The notes: generated by a model from the letters alone, not told the origin. Positions 30,260 through 39,983 are shown, counted from the stretch's first letter. The stretch: DNA of 64,000 nt from Dyella_A sp035685805 (GCF_035685805.1 NZ_DASSAB010000057.1:14119-78118); one strand, 5' to 3'. Translations and numbers: made by a program.

Positions 30260-31237
30260 TCAGGGGCGGCGCGCCAGCTCCGGGTTTTCCTTGGTCACCG
30301 GCATCAGGTCCTTCTTCGACACGCCCAGCCACAGCAGGATCGGGCTGGCCACGAAGATCGACGAGAGCGTGCCGACCACGATGCCGATCAGCATCGTCAC
30401 CGCGAAGCCTTCCACCGCCGGACCGCCGATGAAGTACAGCGCCGCCATGGTGATGCCGGTGAACAGCGAGGTGATGATGGTGCGCGACAGCGTGGTGTTG
30501 ATCGAGCGGTTGAGGATCTCCTCCGGCTCGGCCTTGCGCGCGAGGCGGAACAGCTCGCGGATACGGTCGAACACCACCACCTTGTCGTTGATCGAGTAGC
30601 CGATCACCGCCAGCACCGAGGCCAGCACGGTGAGGTCGAACTCGCGCTGCACCAGCGCGATCACGCCCAGCGTCACCAGCACGTCATGCACCTCGGTGAC
30701 CAGCGCGGCGATCGCGAAGCGGCGCTCGAAGCGGATCCACAGGTACAGGCCGATGCCGATGATCACGAAGATCGCCGCGATCGAGCCGTCGCTCTTCACC
30801 TCGTCGCCCACCGCCGAGGTGACAAAGCTGTGGCTGGTCATGGCCACGCCCGGGTTCTCGCTCTTGAGCGCAGCCAGCACGTCGTTGGCCACCTTGTCGG
30901 CCTGGACCGAGCTGCTTGGCCTGGCCGCGGACTCGCCCTCACCGGCGGCGTCTTCCTTGGCCTGCAGGCGGATCGACATCTGGCGCGAACCGCCCAGGCT
31001 CTGCACCAGCGGGTTCTCGAAACCGTGCTTCTGCAGCGCCGCGCGCACCTGGCCGACATCGGTGGGCTGCTGGTAGGCCACTTCCACCGAGATGCCGCCG
31101 GTGAAGTCCAGCGCGTAGTTGAGCCCCTTGGTGAAGATCAGGCCGATCGAGGCGAGCATCAGCAAGACGGCAATGCCGATGCTGTATTTGCGCATGCCCA
31201 GAAAGTTGACGTTGGCGTTGTGGTTGAAGATTTCCAT
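30260..31237 (-). CDS. secF: SecF protein translocase subunit
   Basis: A 325-residue inner-membrane partner of SecD that uses proton motive force to aid protein export through SecYEG. Six membrane segments are visible, with the first periplasmic loop beginning LDFTGGISVEV and the conserved VIGYSINDKVVVFDRIRE block, then EEILNRSINTTLSRTIITS. The periplasmic loop has a low-complexity acidic and serine insert (EDAAGEGESAARPSSSV). Start at ATG 31237 has AAGGAA upstream; further upstream codons are not conserved in character. About 140 nt after secD. Confidence 0.95.
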   Translation of the reverse strand: MEIFNHNANVNFLGMRKYSIGIAVLLMLASIGLIFTKGLNYALDFTGGISVEVAYQQPTDVGQVRAALQKHGFENPLVQSLGGSRQMSIRLQAKEDAAGEGESAARPSSSVQADKVANDVLAALKSENPGVAMTSHSFVTSAVGDEVKSDGSIAAIFVIIGIGLYLWIRFERRFAIAALVTEVHDVLVTLGVIALVQREFDLTVLASVLAVIGYSINDKVVVFDRIRELFRLARKAEPEEILNRSINTTLSRTIITSLFTGITMAALYFIGGPAVEGFAVTMLIGIVVGTLSSIFVASPILLWLGVSKKDLMPVTKENPELARRP

Positions 31238-31376
31238 CAAACATTCCTTCAGGGGATCCCGGCCATGGATGGCCGGTCGCGTAACGGAACCATCCGCCAC
31301 GCGGAGCCCGGGTCGGCGGTGCGCCGGACCGGGCGAATCGCCGCTGGCCCACGACGGGTCAGCGGCGACACAACAA

Positions 31377-33257
31377 CTACACCGACAGCGTCTTGAGCTT
31401 GCGGTGGCCGTGGATCAGCGCAGTGATGGCATGCGTGACCGTCACCGAGGTGAACATCGAGGTCAGGATGCCGATCAGCAGCGTGATGCCGAAGCCGCGG
31501 ATCGGGCCCGAGCCCATGGTGGTCAGCGCCAGCGCCGCGATCAGGTGGGTGACGTTGGCGTCCAGGATGGTCGCCCAGGCTTTCTCGTAGCCGGCGCGGA
31601 TCGAGGCATGCGGGGTGGAGCCGTTGCGCAGCTCCTCGCGGATGCGTTCGCAGATCAGCACGTTGGCGTCGATCGCCATGCCCAGCGTCAGCACGATGCC
31701 GGCAATGCCCGGCATGGTCAGGGTGACGCCGATCATCGACATCACCGCCACCAGGATCACCAGGTTGAAGAACAGCGCGATGTCCGCCACCAGGCCGAAC
31801 AGCTTGTAGTAGACCGCCGCGGCCAGCAGCACCAGCGCCAGGCCCAGCAGCACCGCCTTGAAGCCCTTGTTGATGTTGTCCTGGCCCAGGCTCGGGCTCA
31901 GTGCCGACTCGGAGACGATGTCCACCGGCGCGGCCAGCGAGCCGCCCTTGAGCAGCAGCGCGAGCTCGGACGCTTCCTTCGGGCTGGACAGGCCAGTGGT
32001 CTGGAACTGCTTGCCGAACACGCCCTGCACGGTGGCGTCGCTGATCACCTCCTCGGTGATGCGCGGCACGCGTACTTCCTTGCCATCGACCATCTTGGTG
32101 TCGGTGACGCGCTCCACGTATACCACCGCCATCGGCTTGCCGACGTTGGCGGTCGTGTAGTCGAGCATCTTCTTGGCGCCAGCGGCGGTCAGCGTCACGT
32201 CCACCTTGGGCTGGCCGGACTGCTGGTCGGTGCCGGAGGAGGCGTCGGCGAGCTGGTCGCCGCTGACGATGATCTGCTTGCTCACCAGCACCGGACGGTT
32301 GGTGCCGCGCTCGCGATAAAGCCGCGCATTGGGCGGAATGTTGCCGGTGCGGGCAGCCTCCTGGGCCTGCGGGTCACCGGGGCGGCCGATACCCGGGTGA
32401 TACTCCAGCGTGGCCACGGCGCCGATCACCTTCTTCGCCTCGGCCGGGTTCTGCATGCCGGCCAGCTCGACCACGATCTGGTTCTCGCCCTGCTGCTGGA
32501 TCACCGGCTCGGACACGCCCAGTGCGTTGACGCGGTTGCGCAGCGTGCCAACGTTCTGCTTGATCGCGCCCAGCGCCAGCTCGCGCAGCTTGGCCGGCTT
32601 GACCACGGCATTGAGCATGAACCGGTCGCCGGTGGCGTCGCCGTTGTCGACGTTGAGGTCGGGGTACTCGCTGGTGATCGCGGTGGCTGCCGCGTTGCGG
32701 TCGGCGTCGGAGCGGAGCGCCACCACGATGCCCTGGCCGCGGGTGGGTGCACGCACCACCGAGTCATAACGAATGTTCTTCTGACGCAGCAGGTTGCGGA
32801 TGTCGTCCGCGTACCGCTCTTCCTGCTTGTCGATCACGCTGTCCTGGTCCACCGCCATCAGGAAGTGCACGCCGCCCTGCAGGTCCAGGCCCAGCGGCAT
32901 CGACTTGGCGTGGATTGCGCGCAGCCAGCCCGGCACCGTCGGGGCGAGGTTCAGCGCCACGGTGTAGTTGTCGCCCAGCGCGGCCTTGATCACGTCCGAG
33001 GCGCGGGCCTGCACGTCGGCATTGCTGAAGTTGGCAACCAGGTGGTCGCCGTCGATCGCCAGCCCGGTGTAGGCGATCTTCTGCTTGGCCAGCGCCTCGG
33101 CCACCTTCTGCTGCACGGTGGCATCGATCGGTGCGCCGTGGCTGGCCTGCACCTGCACCGCCGGCACCGGCGGGAAGGCGTTGGGCAGCGCATAGACGAT
33201 GCCGAACACCAATACGAGCGCAACCAGCGCATATTTCCAGCGGGGGAAATCACTCAT
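31377..33257 (-). CDS. secD: SecD protein translocase subunit
   Basis: A 626-residue inner-membrane protein with one N-terminal segment (YALVALVLVFGIVYALPNAF), a large periplasmic P1 region including GLDLQGGVHFLMAVD, and five C-terminal segments with GMAIDANVLICERIREELR and RGFGITLLIGILTSMFT. With SecF it pulls translocating proteins on the periplasmic side. ATG 33257 is chosen; an ATG at 33266 would add three residues. Follows yajC by about 80 nt in the tgt-yajC-secD-secF operon. Confidence 0.95.
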   Translation of the reverse strand: MSDFPRWKYALVALVLVFGIVYALPNAFPPVPAVQVQASHGAPIDATVQQKVAEALAKQKIAYTGLAIDGDHLVANFSNADVQARASDVIKAALGDNYTVALNLAPTVPGWLRAIHAKSMPLGLDLQGGVHFLMAVDQDSVIDKQEERYADDIRNLLRQKNIRYDSVVRAPTRGQGIVVALRSDADRNAAATAITSEYPDLNVDNGDATGDRFMLNAVVKPAKLRELALGAIKQNVGTLRNRVNALGVSEPVIQQQGENQIVVELAGMQNPAEAKKVIGAVATLEYHPGIGRPGDPQAQEAARTGNIPPNARLYRERGTNRPVLVSKQIIVSGDQLADASSGTDQQSGQPKVDVTLTAAGAKKMLDYTTANVGKPMAVVYVERVTDTKMVDGKEVRVPRITEEVISDATVQGVFGKQFQTTGLSSPKEASELALLLKGGSLAAPVDIVSESALSPSLGQDNINKGFKAVLLGLALVLLAAAVYYKLFGLVADIALFFNLVILVAVMSMIGVTLTMPGIAGIVLTLGMAIDANVLICERIREELRNGSTPHASIRAGYEKAWATILDANVTHLIAALALTTMGSGPIRGFGITLLIGILTSMFTSVTVTHAITALIHGHRKLKTLSV

Positions 33258-33339
33258 GCCTTGCATCCATCCAAGCCACACGGGAGTGCGGCATAACGTC
33301 GAAACGAGAACGGCGCGCCGGGAGGCGCGCCGTGGGAGG

Positions 33340-33669
33340 TCAAGCCGACTTCAGCGAGCCCTTGGGCAGCACCTGCGACACGGCACCCTTCTGCACGCGC
33401 ACCTTCACGTTCGGTGCGATCTCGACGGTGAGGAAGCTCTCGCCCACTTCGTCCACGCGGCCGGCGATGCCGCCGTTGGTGACCACCTCGTCGCCCTTGC
33501 TGAGCGCCGAGAGCATCGCGCGGTGCTCCTTCTGGCGCTTCATCTGCGGGCGGATCATCAGGAAATAGAACACCACGAACAGACCGATCAGCGGCAGGAA
33601 CGTCATGATCGGGTTCGGCGCGGCGGCCGGAGCGGCCTGGGCGATCACGGAGGTCATCGGAAAAATCAT
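33340..33669 (-). CDS. yajC: YajC Sec-translocon accessory protein
   Basis: A 109-residue single-pass inner-membrane protein associated with SecDF. One membrane segment (about residues 22-42, FLPLIGLFVVFYFLMIRPQ) with the typical RPQMKRQKEH that follows it, then a cytoplasmic domain GDEVVTNGGIAGRV. ATG 33669 is used; in-frame ATG 33657 and TTG 33684 are alternatives. It lies between tgt and secD as in most Gammaproteobacteria. Confidence 0.93.
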   Translation of the reverse strand: MIFPMTSVIAQAAPAAAPNPIMTFLPLIGLFVVFYFLMIRPQMKRQKEHRAMLSALSKGDEVVTNGGIAGRVDEVGESFLTVEIAPNVKVRVQKGAVSQVLPKGSLKSA

Positions 33670-33958
33670 CGGTTTGTCTCGCAAGTGGCGGCCCCGACAG
33701 CAGTTTCTGCCGAATGCCTGAAAAAAGATCCCGGATTATGCCATGCGCCCCCAGGGGCTGCACTGCACCTTCACACACATGGCGACCTGTAAGAGCGTGC
33801 CGGAGCGCATTGGTTCCCGACCGTCCACGGCGCGCCGCGGGCCTGCGTCGCAAAGGCCGGGCCAGGGCATGCATTGCGGCGCTCGCAGACACAGTTGCCC
33901 TCGCTGCCCGCCGCGCCCCCGGCCCCGCGAGCCGCAGCCGCAGCCGCAGGACGGCGCG

Positions 33959-35077
33959 CTAGGGGGCGCGCCGAAGGGCGTAAAACTGCGCGGTGAAGTC
34001 GTCCAGCGACCGACTCTCGATCGCCGATCGCAGCCCCGCCATCAGCCGCTGGTAATGCCGCAGGTTGTGCATCGTGGCGAGCTGGCTGGCGAGAATCTCG
34101 TTGCAGCGGTCCAGATGGCGCAGGTAGGCGCGGCTGAAGCCGTTGGCGCAGGCGTAGCAGTCGCAGCCTTCCTCGATCACCCGCGTGTCCATCGCGAACT
34201 TGGCATTGCGGATGCGCAGCGTGCCCTCGGGCACGAACAGGAAGCCGTTGCGGGCGTTGCGGGTGGGCATCACGCAGTCGAACATGTCGATGCCGCGGCG
34301 CACCGCTTCGACGATGTCTTCCGGCCGGCCCACGCCCATCAGGTAGCGCGGCTTGTCCGCCGGCAGCAGCGACACGGTGAAATCCAGCGTGTGGTTGCGC
34401 TCGGCTTCCGGCTCGCCGACCGCGAGGCCGCCGACTGCGTAGCCGTCGAAGCCGATGTTTACCAGCCCTTCGGCCGAACGCCGGCGCAGCGGCTCGTACA
34501 CGCTGCCCTGCACGATGCCGAACAGGTTGTTGGGATTCTTCAGCTCGTCGAACGCACGCCGCGAGCGTTCGGCCCAGCGCAGGCTCAGCTCCATCGACTC
34601 GGCGGCGACCTTCTCGGTGGCCGGGTACGGCGTGCACTCGTCGAAGATCATCGCGATGTCCGAATCCAGCACGGTCTGGATCTTCATCGACACTTCGGGC
34701 GACAGGAACACCTTGGAGCCGTCCACCGGCGAGGCGAAGGTCACGCCCTCCTCGGCCAGCTTGCGCTTGTGCGCCAGCGAGAACACCTGGAAGCCGCCCG
34801 AGTCGGTGAGGATCGGCTTGTTCCAGCCGATGAACTTGTGCAGCCCGCCGAACTGCTCGACGATCTCCAGCCCCGGCCGCAGGAACAGGTGGAACGTGTT
34901 GCCGAGGATGATCTCGGCACCGATGTCGACGATGTCGCGCGGCGTCATCGCCTTCACCGAGCCGTAGGTACCCACGGGCATGAAGGCGGGCGTCTGCACC
35001 GTGCCGCGGCCGAAGGTCAGCTGCCCGCGGCGGGCCGCACCGTCGGTGGCCGCGAGATCGAAAGTCATGGAAGTCAT
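33959..35077 (-). CDS. tgt: Queuine tRNA-ribosyltransferase (TGT)
   Basis: A 372-residue enzyme that exchanges guanine-34 for preQ1 in Asp, Asn, His and Tyr tRNAs. Catalytic Asp92 is in LTDSGGFQ and Asp267 in MFDCVMPTRNARNG; the zinc site is CDCYAC (305-310) plus a His near 337. Length and motifs are standard. First gene of the operon with yajC-secD-secF, though about 290 nt separate it from yajC, so yajC may also have its own promoter. Confidence 0.95.
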   Translation of the reverse strand: MTSMTFDLAATDGAARRGQLTFGRGTVQTPAFMPVGTYGSVKAMTPRDIVDIGAEIILGNTFHLFLRPGLEIVEQFGGLHKFIGWNKPILTDSGGFQVFSLAHKRKLAEEGVTFASPVDGSKVFLSPEVSMKIQTVLDSDIAMIFDECTPYPATEKVAAESMELSLRWAERSRRAFDELKNPNNLFGIVQGSVYEPLRRRSAEGLVNIGFDGYAVGGLAVGEPEAERNHTLDFTVSLLPADKPRYLMGVGRPEDIVEAVRRGIDMFDCVMPTRNARNGFLFVPEGTLRIRNAKFAMDTRVIEEGCDCYACANGFSRAYLRHLDRCNEILASQLATMHNLRHYQRLMAGLRSAIESRSLDDFTAQFYALRRAP

Positions 35078-35146
35078 CCGGCCATTGTAGCGGTGACGCC
35101 GACCGCCCTGGCTCCGCCCACGGGTGGCGGGCAGAGCTCAGGCGCG

Positions 35147-35185
35147 CGCGCCACTCTCCGCTCTGTGCTCGCGGAGAGTGGCGCG
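35147..35185. terminator. Long perfect inverted repeat between tgt and the effector gene
   Basis: A 15-bp perfect stem (CGCGCCACTCTCCGC pairs with its complement at 35171-35185) with a 9-nt loop, about 95 nt beyond the effector stop and 70 nt upstream of tgt. There is no T-run, so it is either a Rho-dependent terminator, an mRNA-protecting hairpin or a mobile palindrome. Confidence 0.6.
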
Positions 35186-35280
35186 TATGCCGCTCAACCG
35201 ACGCCACAACGGTCAGGCCGCGGCGGGCGCAGCCGTGGCCTGTCGTCGAACGGGCCAAACCCACCCATCTCGCCGGTTGT

Positions 35281-37425
35281 TCAGTACCCGTGCCCTACCG
35301 AGGCATTCCCGTGCTGCTGGCTGATCTGCGCCCGGCCGACGGCGAACTGTGCCGCTTGCTGTGCCTGCTGCTGATCGTGGGCTTGCACCCGTTGCATGGA
35401 TTCCTGCTGCGCCGGGGCCGGCTTCGCCAGATCGACCTGTGCCAAGGCACCCGGCGGCCAGGACGCCGCAAAGCTCGCGATGCCTTTCTGGTCGTCGACA
35501 AATACGTGCGCGAGCTTGTTCGCTTCTATGCGGCCCATGTGGCAGGCGGCCGTGAACTGCACCAGCCGATCTTCCGACGCCCCCGGAAGCCGTTGCCGCA
35601 ACGCGTTGTAGAGGACGTGCTCCGGGTGGCCGGGGTCGCTGTAGGAGCGCGGCACCTGGGCCTGCATCGGCGCGCGGATCGTGTGCTCCAACGCCGGAGA
35701 TTCCTGTGCCGCGCGAGGACCCGCCCCGGATGCCCCTTCCCGGGATGATGCCGCCGTGGCGGCGCGCTCCGGCACATCCGCCTGCAGTTGAGCGTGCTGC
35801 CGGGCGATCAGCTCACGACCGTAGGCCGCGTTGACCGCCATGGCCGATGCCTGCTGGCTGGCGAGGCGACCGCGCTCGTCCTCGCCAGGGCGCACCTGCT
35901 CGGTAACCGGTGCGATGTACGCGGGGAGCGCAACGGTGCGCTCAAAGCTTCCCACTCCCGTCGCGGTCCAGCGGTTTCCCGTAACGGGATCGGTAAAGCG
36001 CTCCTCGCTCGGCAGCTTCAGGGCGTGCGTTACCGCATCCGGCATGGGGCCGAGCGCGCTCCAGCCTCTGCCTATGTGATCCATCACATAGGCCTGGGCG
36101 ACGTCCTCGGCATAGTGCTCGTTGTTGAACTGGCGATTGGCGGCAAGCTGATCGAGCTGCCGCCCCGTGTCGCCATCGGCTGTCTGGCCATACGTCGGGG
36201 CGGGAATCTCGAATGGGCTCGGCGCATGCGGCAAGACCACTTTCTCCACCCAGCCATTGTCGGTGGCCTGCCAATGCCTGCCGTCGAGCGTGATGTTTCC
36301 GGTGTCCTGCAGCACCGGCTCGGCCAGCATCAACGATGTCACCGCGCTCGACCGTCGGTACTCGAGATGCGGCACCTGCCCCTCGGGGGCCGGGTTACGG
36401 TTCTCCTGGATCGTCGGCAGGTGAAAGGCGCGCAGGCTGAGCCGGCTCTCGCTGTTCACCCACTGGCCTTCCTCGTACGCGTAGGTGACGCCGTCGCGAC
36501 CGACCTGGTGATTGAGCCGGTGCTCGGTGACCCTATTGGCAATCTCCTCGCCCGCGAACGCTCCAAGCACGCCACCGACTGCGCCGGTGACGAAAGCCCC
36601 GGGGCCGGTTTCGGAGCCCGCCAGGAGCCCATAGCCGGCGCCGGTGACTATCCCGCCCAGCACCCCGCCGGCGGTCCGACCTTCATACCGCCGCAGCAGT
36701 GCATCCGCGCCGAGTTGGTTGCCCTGCGAGGTAAGCGCCTGGTATTGCTCGGCGGTGCTATAGCCGTCGTACAGCGCCGCGGCGACTGCGACGCCGCTCG
36801 TCGCTCCCTTGATCGCTATGCCAACTCTGCGCTCGGCCTGCAGCGCCAGGCTGTTGTCGATATAGCCCACGAATTCCGGAGCGGTGAACAATCTGCGATT
36901 GGGCACCAGCACCTGCTCGGCGCCGCCGGAGCGAACGAACTGTCCGCCGAGTTCGGACGTGGGCGCCACATGGCTGATGAAGACCTCGGTCGGCGCCAGA
37001 GGCCGCGCCTCGTCCATCCGATACCACGCCGATTCGCTCTTGGCAGGGAGGCCGAAAGAGTCGTGCAAGCTCCTGCCACTGGCAAATGCCTCGTCAATCA
37101 CCGACTGCCTTGCGAAATAGGGCGAATACGGCGACACCTCTGCGCCTACGGCCGTGAGCTTGACGAGTGGTTCGTTGGTGACTTCCATCCGCGGGAGTTC
37201 GCGGCCGGACGTGAGCTGACCAAGTGCCCGGTCTTTTATGAGATCGGTGGATGCGTTTGGCGTCGCATCAATGAGAAGCTGCCGAAATATCTTTCCTTCG
37301 TCGGTTTCGAGATATGTGAGCGCTTCCTCCTCACTGACACCATGAGTCTCGAAGGTCTCAGCTTTTTCAATCACATCATGGTGCTGCCGCCTAAGCCTTT
37401 CTGAAACAAGCTCGAATTGGCTCAT
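35281..37425 (-). CDS. Predicted Xanthomonadales type IV secretion effector with XVIPCD-like C-terminus
   Basis: A 714-residue protein. The C-terminus (about 596-700) looks like the XVIPCD signal that VirD4 recognises in antibacterial effectors: DPGHPEHVLYNALRQRL, FTAACHMGRIEANKLAHVFV, then a Gln-rich tail DQQQAQQAAQ. The middle has three copies of a short W/Y repeat (about 310-323, 380-399 and 481-498, for example DGRHWQATDNGWVEKVV). A glycine-zipper stretch (about 250-295) may insert in membranes. Residues 98-191 form a globular block (TEVFISHVAPTSELGGQF) that could be the toxic domain; its family is not recognised. The likely immunity gene ends 2 nt upstream. The first half of the gene is AT-richer than its surroundings. 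Confidence 0.75.
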   Translation of the reverse strand: MSQFELVSERLRRQHHDVIEKAETFETHGVSEEEALTYLETDEGKIFRQLLIDATPNASTDLIKDRALGQLTSGRELPRMEVTNEPLVKLTAVGAEVSPYSPYFARQSVIDEAFASGRSLHDSFGLPAKSESAWYRMDEARPLAPTEVFISHVAPTSELGGQFVRSGGAEQVLVPNRRLFTAPEFVGYIDNSLALQAERRVGIAIKGATSGVAVAAALYDGYSTAEQYQALTSQGNQLGADALLRRYEGRTAGGVLGGIVTGAGYGLLAGSETGPGAFVTGAVGGVLGAFAGEEIANRVTEHRLNHQVGRDGVTYAYEEGQWVNSESRLSLRAFHLPTIQENRNPAPEGQVPHLEYRRSSAVTSLMLAEPVLQDTGNITLDGRHWQATDNGWVEKVVLPHAPSPFEIPAPTYGQTADGDTGRQLDQLAANRQFNNEHYAEDVAQAYVMDHIGRGWSALGPMPDAVTHALKLPSEERFTDPVTGNRWTATGVGSFERTVALPAYIAPVTEQVRPGEDERGRLASQQASAMAVNAAYGRELIARQHAQLQADVPERAATAASSREGASGAGPRAAQESPALEHTIRAPMQAQVPRSYSDPGHPEHVLYNALRQRLPGASEDRLVQFTAACHMGRIEANKLAHVFVDDQKGIASFAASWPPGALAQVDLAKPAPAQQESMQRVQAHDQQQAQQAAQFAVGRAQISQQHGNASVGHGY

Positions 37426-37427
37426 GG

Positions 37428-37772
37428 CTACGCCCCGCCCTTCTTGGCGACTTGCATTGCCGCGGTGTCCGCATTTATGCGTTTCTCTTGCTCCGTCAGG
37501 CCTCCCCTGATTTCAATCGAAAACGCGACGTAGGCCTCATCGACGCTTGGATCTTGATAGGGAATGTAGACACCGTCGCCAAAGTTGTAGGCTCCGGGAA
37601 CTTTTCTTCTCTCGATGGGCTCCAGCACCCGCTGGGCCTTGGCATCCTCGATTAGCGGAGACAGTGCGCGCAGGAGACCTTGCACTTCCTCGCTCTCGGG
37701 ATACTGCTGAAGTACCCACTCCAGATGCTCGGCCGCAGCCTTGAGCTTGATGGGATCGATGGTCTGGGTCAT
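37428..37772 (-). CDS. Putative cytoplasmic immunity protein for the adjacent effector
   Basis: A 114-residue acidic protein beginning MTQTIDPIKLKAAAEHLEWV with no signal peptide or lipobox. AAGGA lies about 9 nt upstream of the ATG. Its stop is 2 nt before the effector ATG, so the two are co-translated. In Xanthomonas the immunity gene usually precedes or follows the effector in this way, but several known immunity proteins are lipoproteins; a cytoplasmic one would suggest a cytoplasmic target or that this protein has another role, such as a chaperone. No family recognised. Confidence 0.6.
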   Translation of the reverse strand: MTQTIDPIKLKAAAEHLEWVLQQYPESEEVQGLLRALSPLIEDAKAQRVLEPIERRKVPGAYNFGDGVYIPYQDPSVDEAYVAFSIEIRGGLTEQEKRINADTAAMQVAKKGGA

Positions 37773-37921
37773 GGGCGCTATTCCTTGAGCGACTTGGGCG
37801 GTTGGCCAGCAAACGCGGCGCGCCAGCGGAAGGACCAAGCAGCGCGCGGCCGCTCAATCCTAGCTTTTCCGGTGAGCGACGGTTATGCCACGCCCGCACG
37901 CCTGAGCGTAGGCGCAGGCCG

Positions 37922-38530
37922 CTACGGCGGACGCTTCATGCCGAAGCGGTCGCGGGTGGTGGCGTACCACGGGCCACTGAGCCGGCCGACCAGGTCCAGC
38001 TTGGCGGGATCGACGTGGCGCGGGTCCGCCAGCATCGCGTCGTCGACGTGCGCCAGCAGCACGCGGGCGAAGATCAGGAAGTGGCGCGGGTCGTGCGCCG
38101 GGTACGGCTTGATCTCGGCCACCTCGCACTCGAACGCCACGGGCGCCGCCCGCAGCCGGGGCACCGCGACGCGGTCGCCCGCCACGGTCGACAGCCCGAG
38201 CTGGTCGATCTCGCTGACGTCGTGCGGCAGCGTGGCGGCAGTGGCGTTCATGCTCTCGGCGAGCGGCTGGCTGACCAGGTGAATGATCAGCTGGCCGCTG
38301 TCGCGGGCGTTGACCAGACTGTCCTTCAAGCGGCCATCCGGCAGTCGCCCCACGCTGAGCATCAGCGTCGGCGGCTCGTCGCAGACCACCTGGAAGAAGC
38401 TGTATGGCGCAAGGTTGCTCACGCCTGCCTTCGACACCGTCGACACCCACGCGATCGGGCGCGGCGTCACCGTGGACGCGAGCCAGCGATAGGCTTCGTC
38501 GGCGGTCAGTTCGGCGAAATCCAGCTGCAT
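37922..38530 (-). CDS. Flavin reductase-like FMN-binding protein
   Basis: A 202-residue protein of the flavin reductase (split-barrel FMN-binding) family. Landmarks: TPRPIAWVSTVSKAGVSNLAPYSFF, then RLKDSLVNARDSGQLIIHLVS and the late RHFLIFARVLLAHVDD. Such proteins reduce or hold FMN and often serve monooxygenases; no partner oxygenase is nearby. ATG 38530 is preferred over an upstream TTG. It separates fliK from any further flagellar genes. Confidence 0.85.
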   Translation of the reverse strand: MQLDFAELTADEAYRWLASTVTPRPIAWVSTVSKAGVSNLAPYSFFQVVCDEPPTLMLSVGRLPDGRLKDSLVNARDSGQLIIHLVSQPLAESMNATAATLPHDVSEIDQLGLSTVAGDRVAVPRLRAAPVAFECEVAEIKPYPAHDPRHFLIFARVLLAHVDDAMLADPRHVDPAKLDLVGRLSGPWYATTRDRFGMKRPP

Positions 38531-38740
38531 CGGCACGGCCCCGTCGGCGTGATCCAAACCCCGCAGTGTAGCGACGCTCTGCGCACTGCTGACGAGGCCC
38601 TCGGGTCGCAGCGTCGAGTGCCGGCAAAGTGAACACGCCGGGCATCTGGATGACCCGCAAACACGCCCGCTTTCGCTGACTCCCGACCCGCGCCGCCGAC
38701 AACCCGTCCCGCGCGGTGCCCCGCGCGGCCGTACGCCCCG

Positions 38741-39910
38741 TCAGGCAAAGGCGTCGAGCAGCCCCTCGGTGCTGACCGAGGCGACGCGCTCGATCACGGC
38801 GTCGCCAGCTTCACCTGGTTCACCACGACCGGGGAAGCTTCCTTCGGAGCGCCCCTCGCTGCCGGCCTGGCGCTGACCCACGTCGGCCTGCCCCAGCGAC
38901 AGGCCGTGCTGGGCCAGCAGCGCATCGAGCTGCGGCAACGTCTGCTGCAGCGCGTGCACCGCAGCCGGATGCTGCGCGGCAAAAGTCACGTCGACCTGGC
39001 CGTTGTGCTGCACGCTCACCTTCACGTCGAGCTGGCCCAGTTCTTCCGGGTGCAGGCGGATCTTTGCCTGCTTGATGTCCTGACCGCCGAGCCATGCCAC
39101 TTGCTGCCCCAGCTCGTGCGCGAACCCCGCGCTGGCCACGGGACTGGTGATCTGCAATGCGTGCGGGGGCATTACGCCGGTATTGGCCGTGGGCTGCGGC
39201 GCGGCACCGGCCAAAAGGGAAAGATCCTGCAGCGCGTGTTCATCGGACGGCTTGTGCGCCAGCCCCTTGCCCACGCCGCCGGCGAACGCCTCGGCCAGCG
39301 CGGTGGCGTTGGCGGTCAACGCGGCTGGCGGCTGCGCAAGGGCCGGCGCGGCCTCACCCGCGTCGCCGGACGCCGTCTCGGCCAGGCCCGGAGCCGGGAG
39401 ATCGGCTGCGCCGGCCGCGGTAGCCGGGGTGCCCAGCGATGCCTTGAGCGCGCTTGCCGCCAGGACCTTGGCCGCGCCGCCGGTGGCGAGCGAGGCTGCC
39501 GCAGGTGCGGCCTGCCCCAGCAGCGCCAGCATGGCGCTGGCGACGGAGCTGCCGTCGGCCAGCGGTGTGTCGTCGTCGGACAGGGCCGGCTTCGTCGCGC
39601 TCGCCGCCAAGTCGGCCGACGCGTCGCCCGCTGCATGCGGCACCGTGTCCGACGGTGCGACCGCGTCATCCTGCGCCGCCGTGGAAGCCCTGGCAGCGTT
39701 GTCCGTGGCATCTGTCGCGGGCCCGCGATCGGCACCGACGCGATCAGGGGTGGCCTGCGCAGAGCGCGGATCCTGCTGCTGGCGCGCAGCATCCAGATGA
39801 TCGTCGAAGGCGCGCGCGCGATCGAAGCCGCCGCGCGTGTCAGCGGCAGGGCTAGAGCTGGCCGGCGGCGCGATCGCGACGCTCACGGAGAGGGCGGCAG
39901 GGGCTGGCAT
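38741..39910 (-). CDS. fliK: Flagellar hook-length control protein FliK
   Basis: A 389-residue secreted ruler that sets hook length and switches export specificity. The N-terminal 270 residues are Ala/Asp/Pro-rich and low in complexity, as usual for the ruler. The conserved C-terminal FliK domain (about 285-370) shows LRLHPEELGQLDV-like KIRLHPEELGQLDVKVSVQ and AAVHALQQTLPQLDALLAQHGL. ATG 39910 has GAGG upstream. Last gene of the fliE-K block; the usual fliL-R genes do not follow. Confidence 0.9.
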   Translation of the reverse strand: MPAPAALSVSVAIAPPASSSPAADTRGGFDRARAFDDHLDAARQQQDPRSAQATPDRVGADRGPATDATDNAARASTAAQDDAVAPSDTVPHAAGDASADLAASATKPALSDDDTPLADGSSVASAMLALLGQAAPAAASLATGGAAKVLAASALKASLGTPATAAGAADLPAPGLAETASGDAGEAAPALAQPPAALTANATALAEAFAGGVGKGLAHKPSDEHALQDLSLLAGAAPQPTANTGVMPPHALQITSPVASAGFAHELGQQVAWLGGQDIKQAKIRLHPEELGQLDVKVSVQHNGQVDVTFAAQHPAAVHALQQTLPQLDALLAQHGLSLGQADVGQRQAGSEGRSEGSFPGRGEPGEAGDAVIERVASVSTEGLLDAFA

Positions 39911-39983
39911 GGGAACCTCGTCGGAAAATCGTCGGCTGGGCCGGGGCCCGGAATACGCAGCAAGGTTCGCGCCAGCACCGTGC

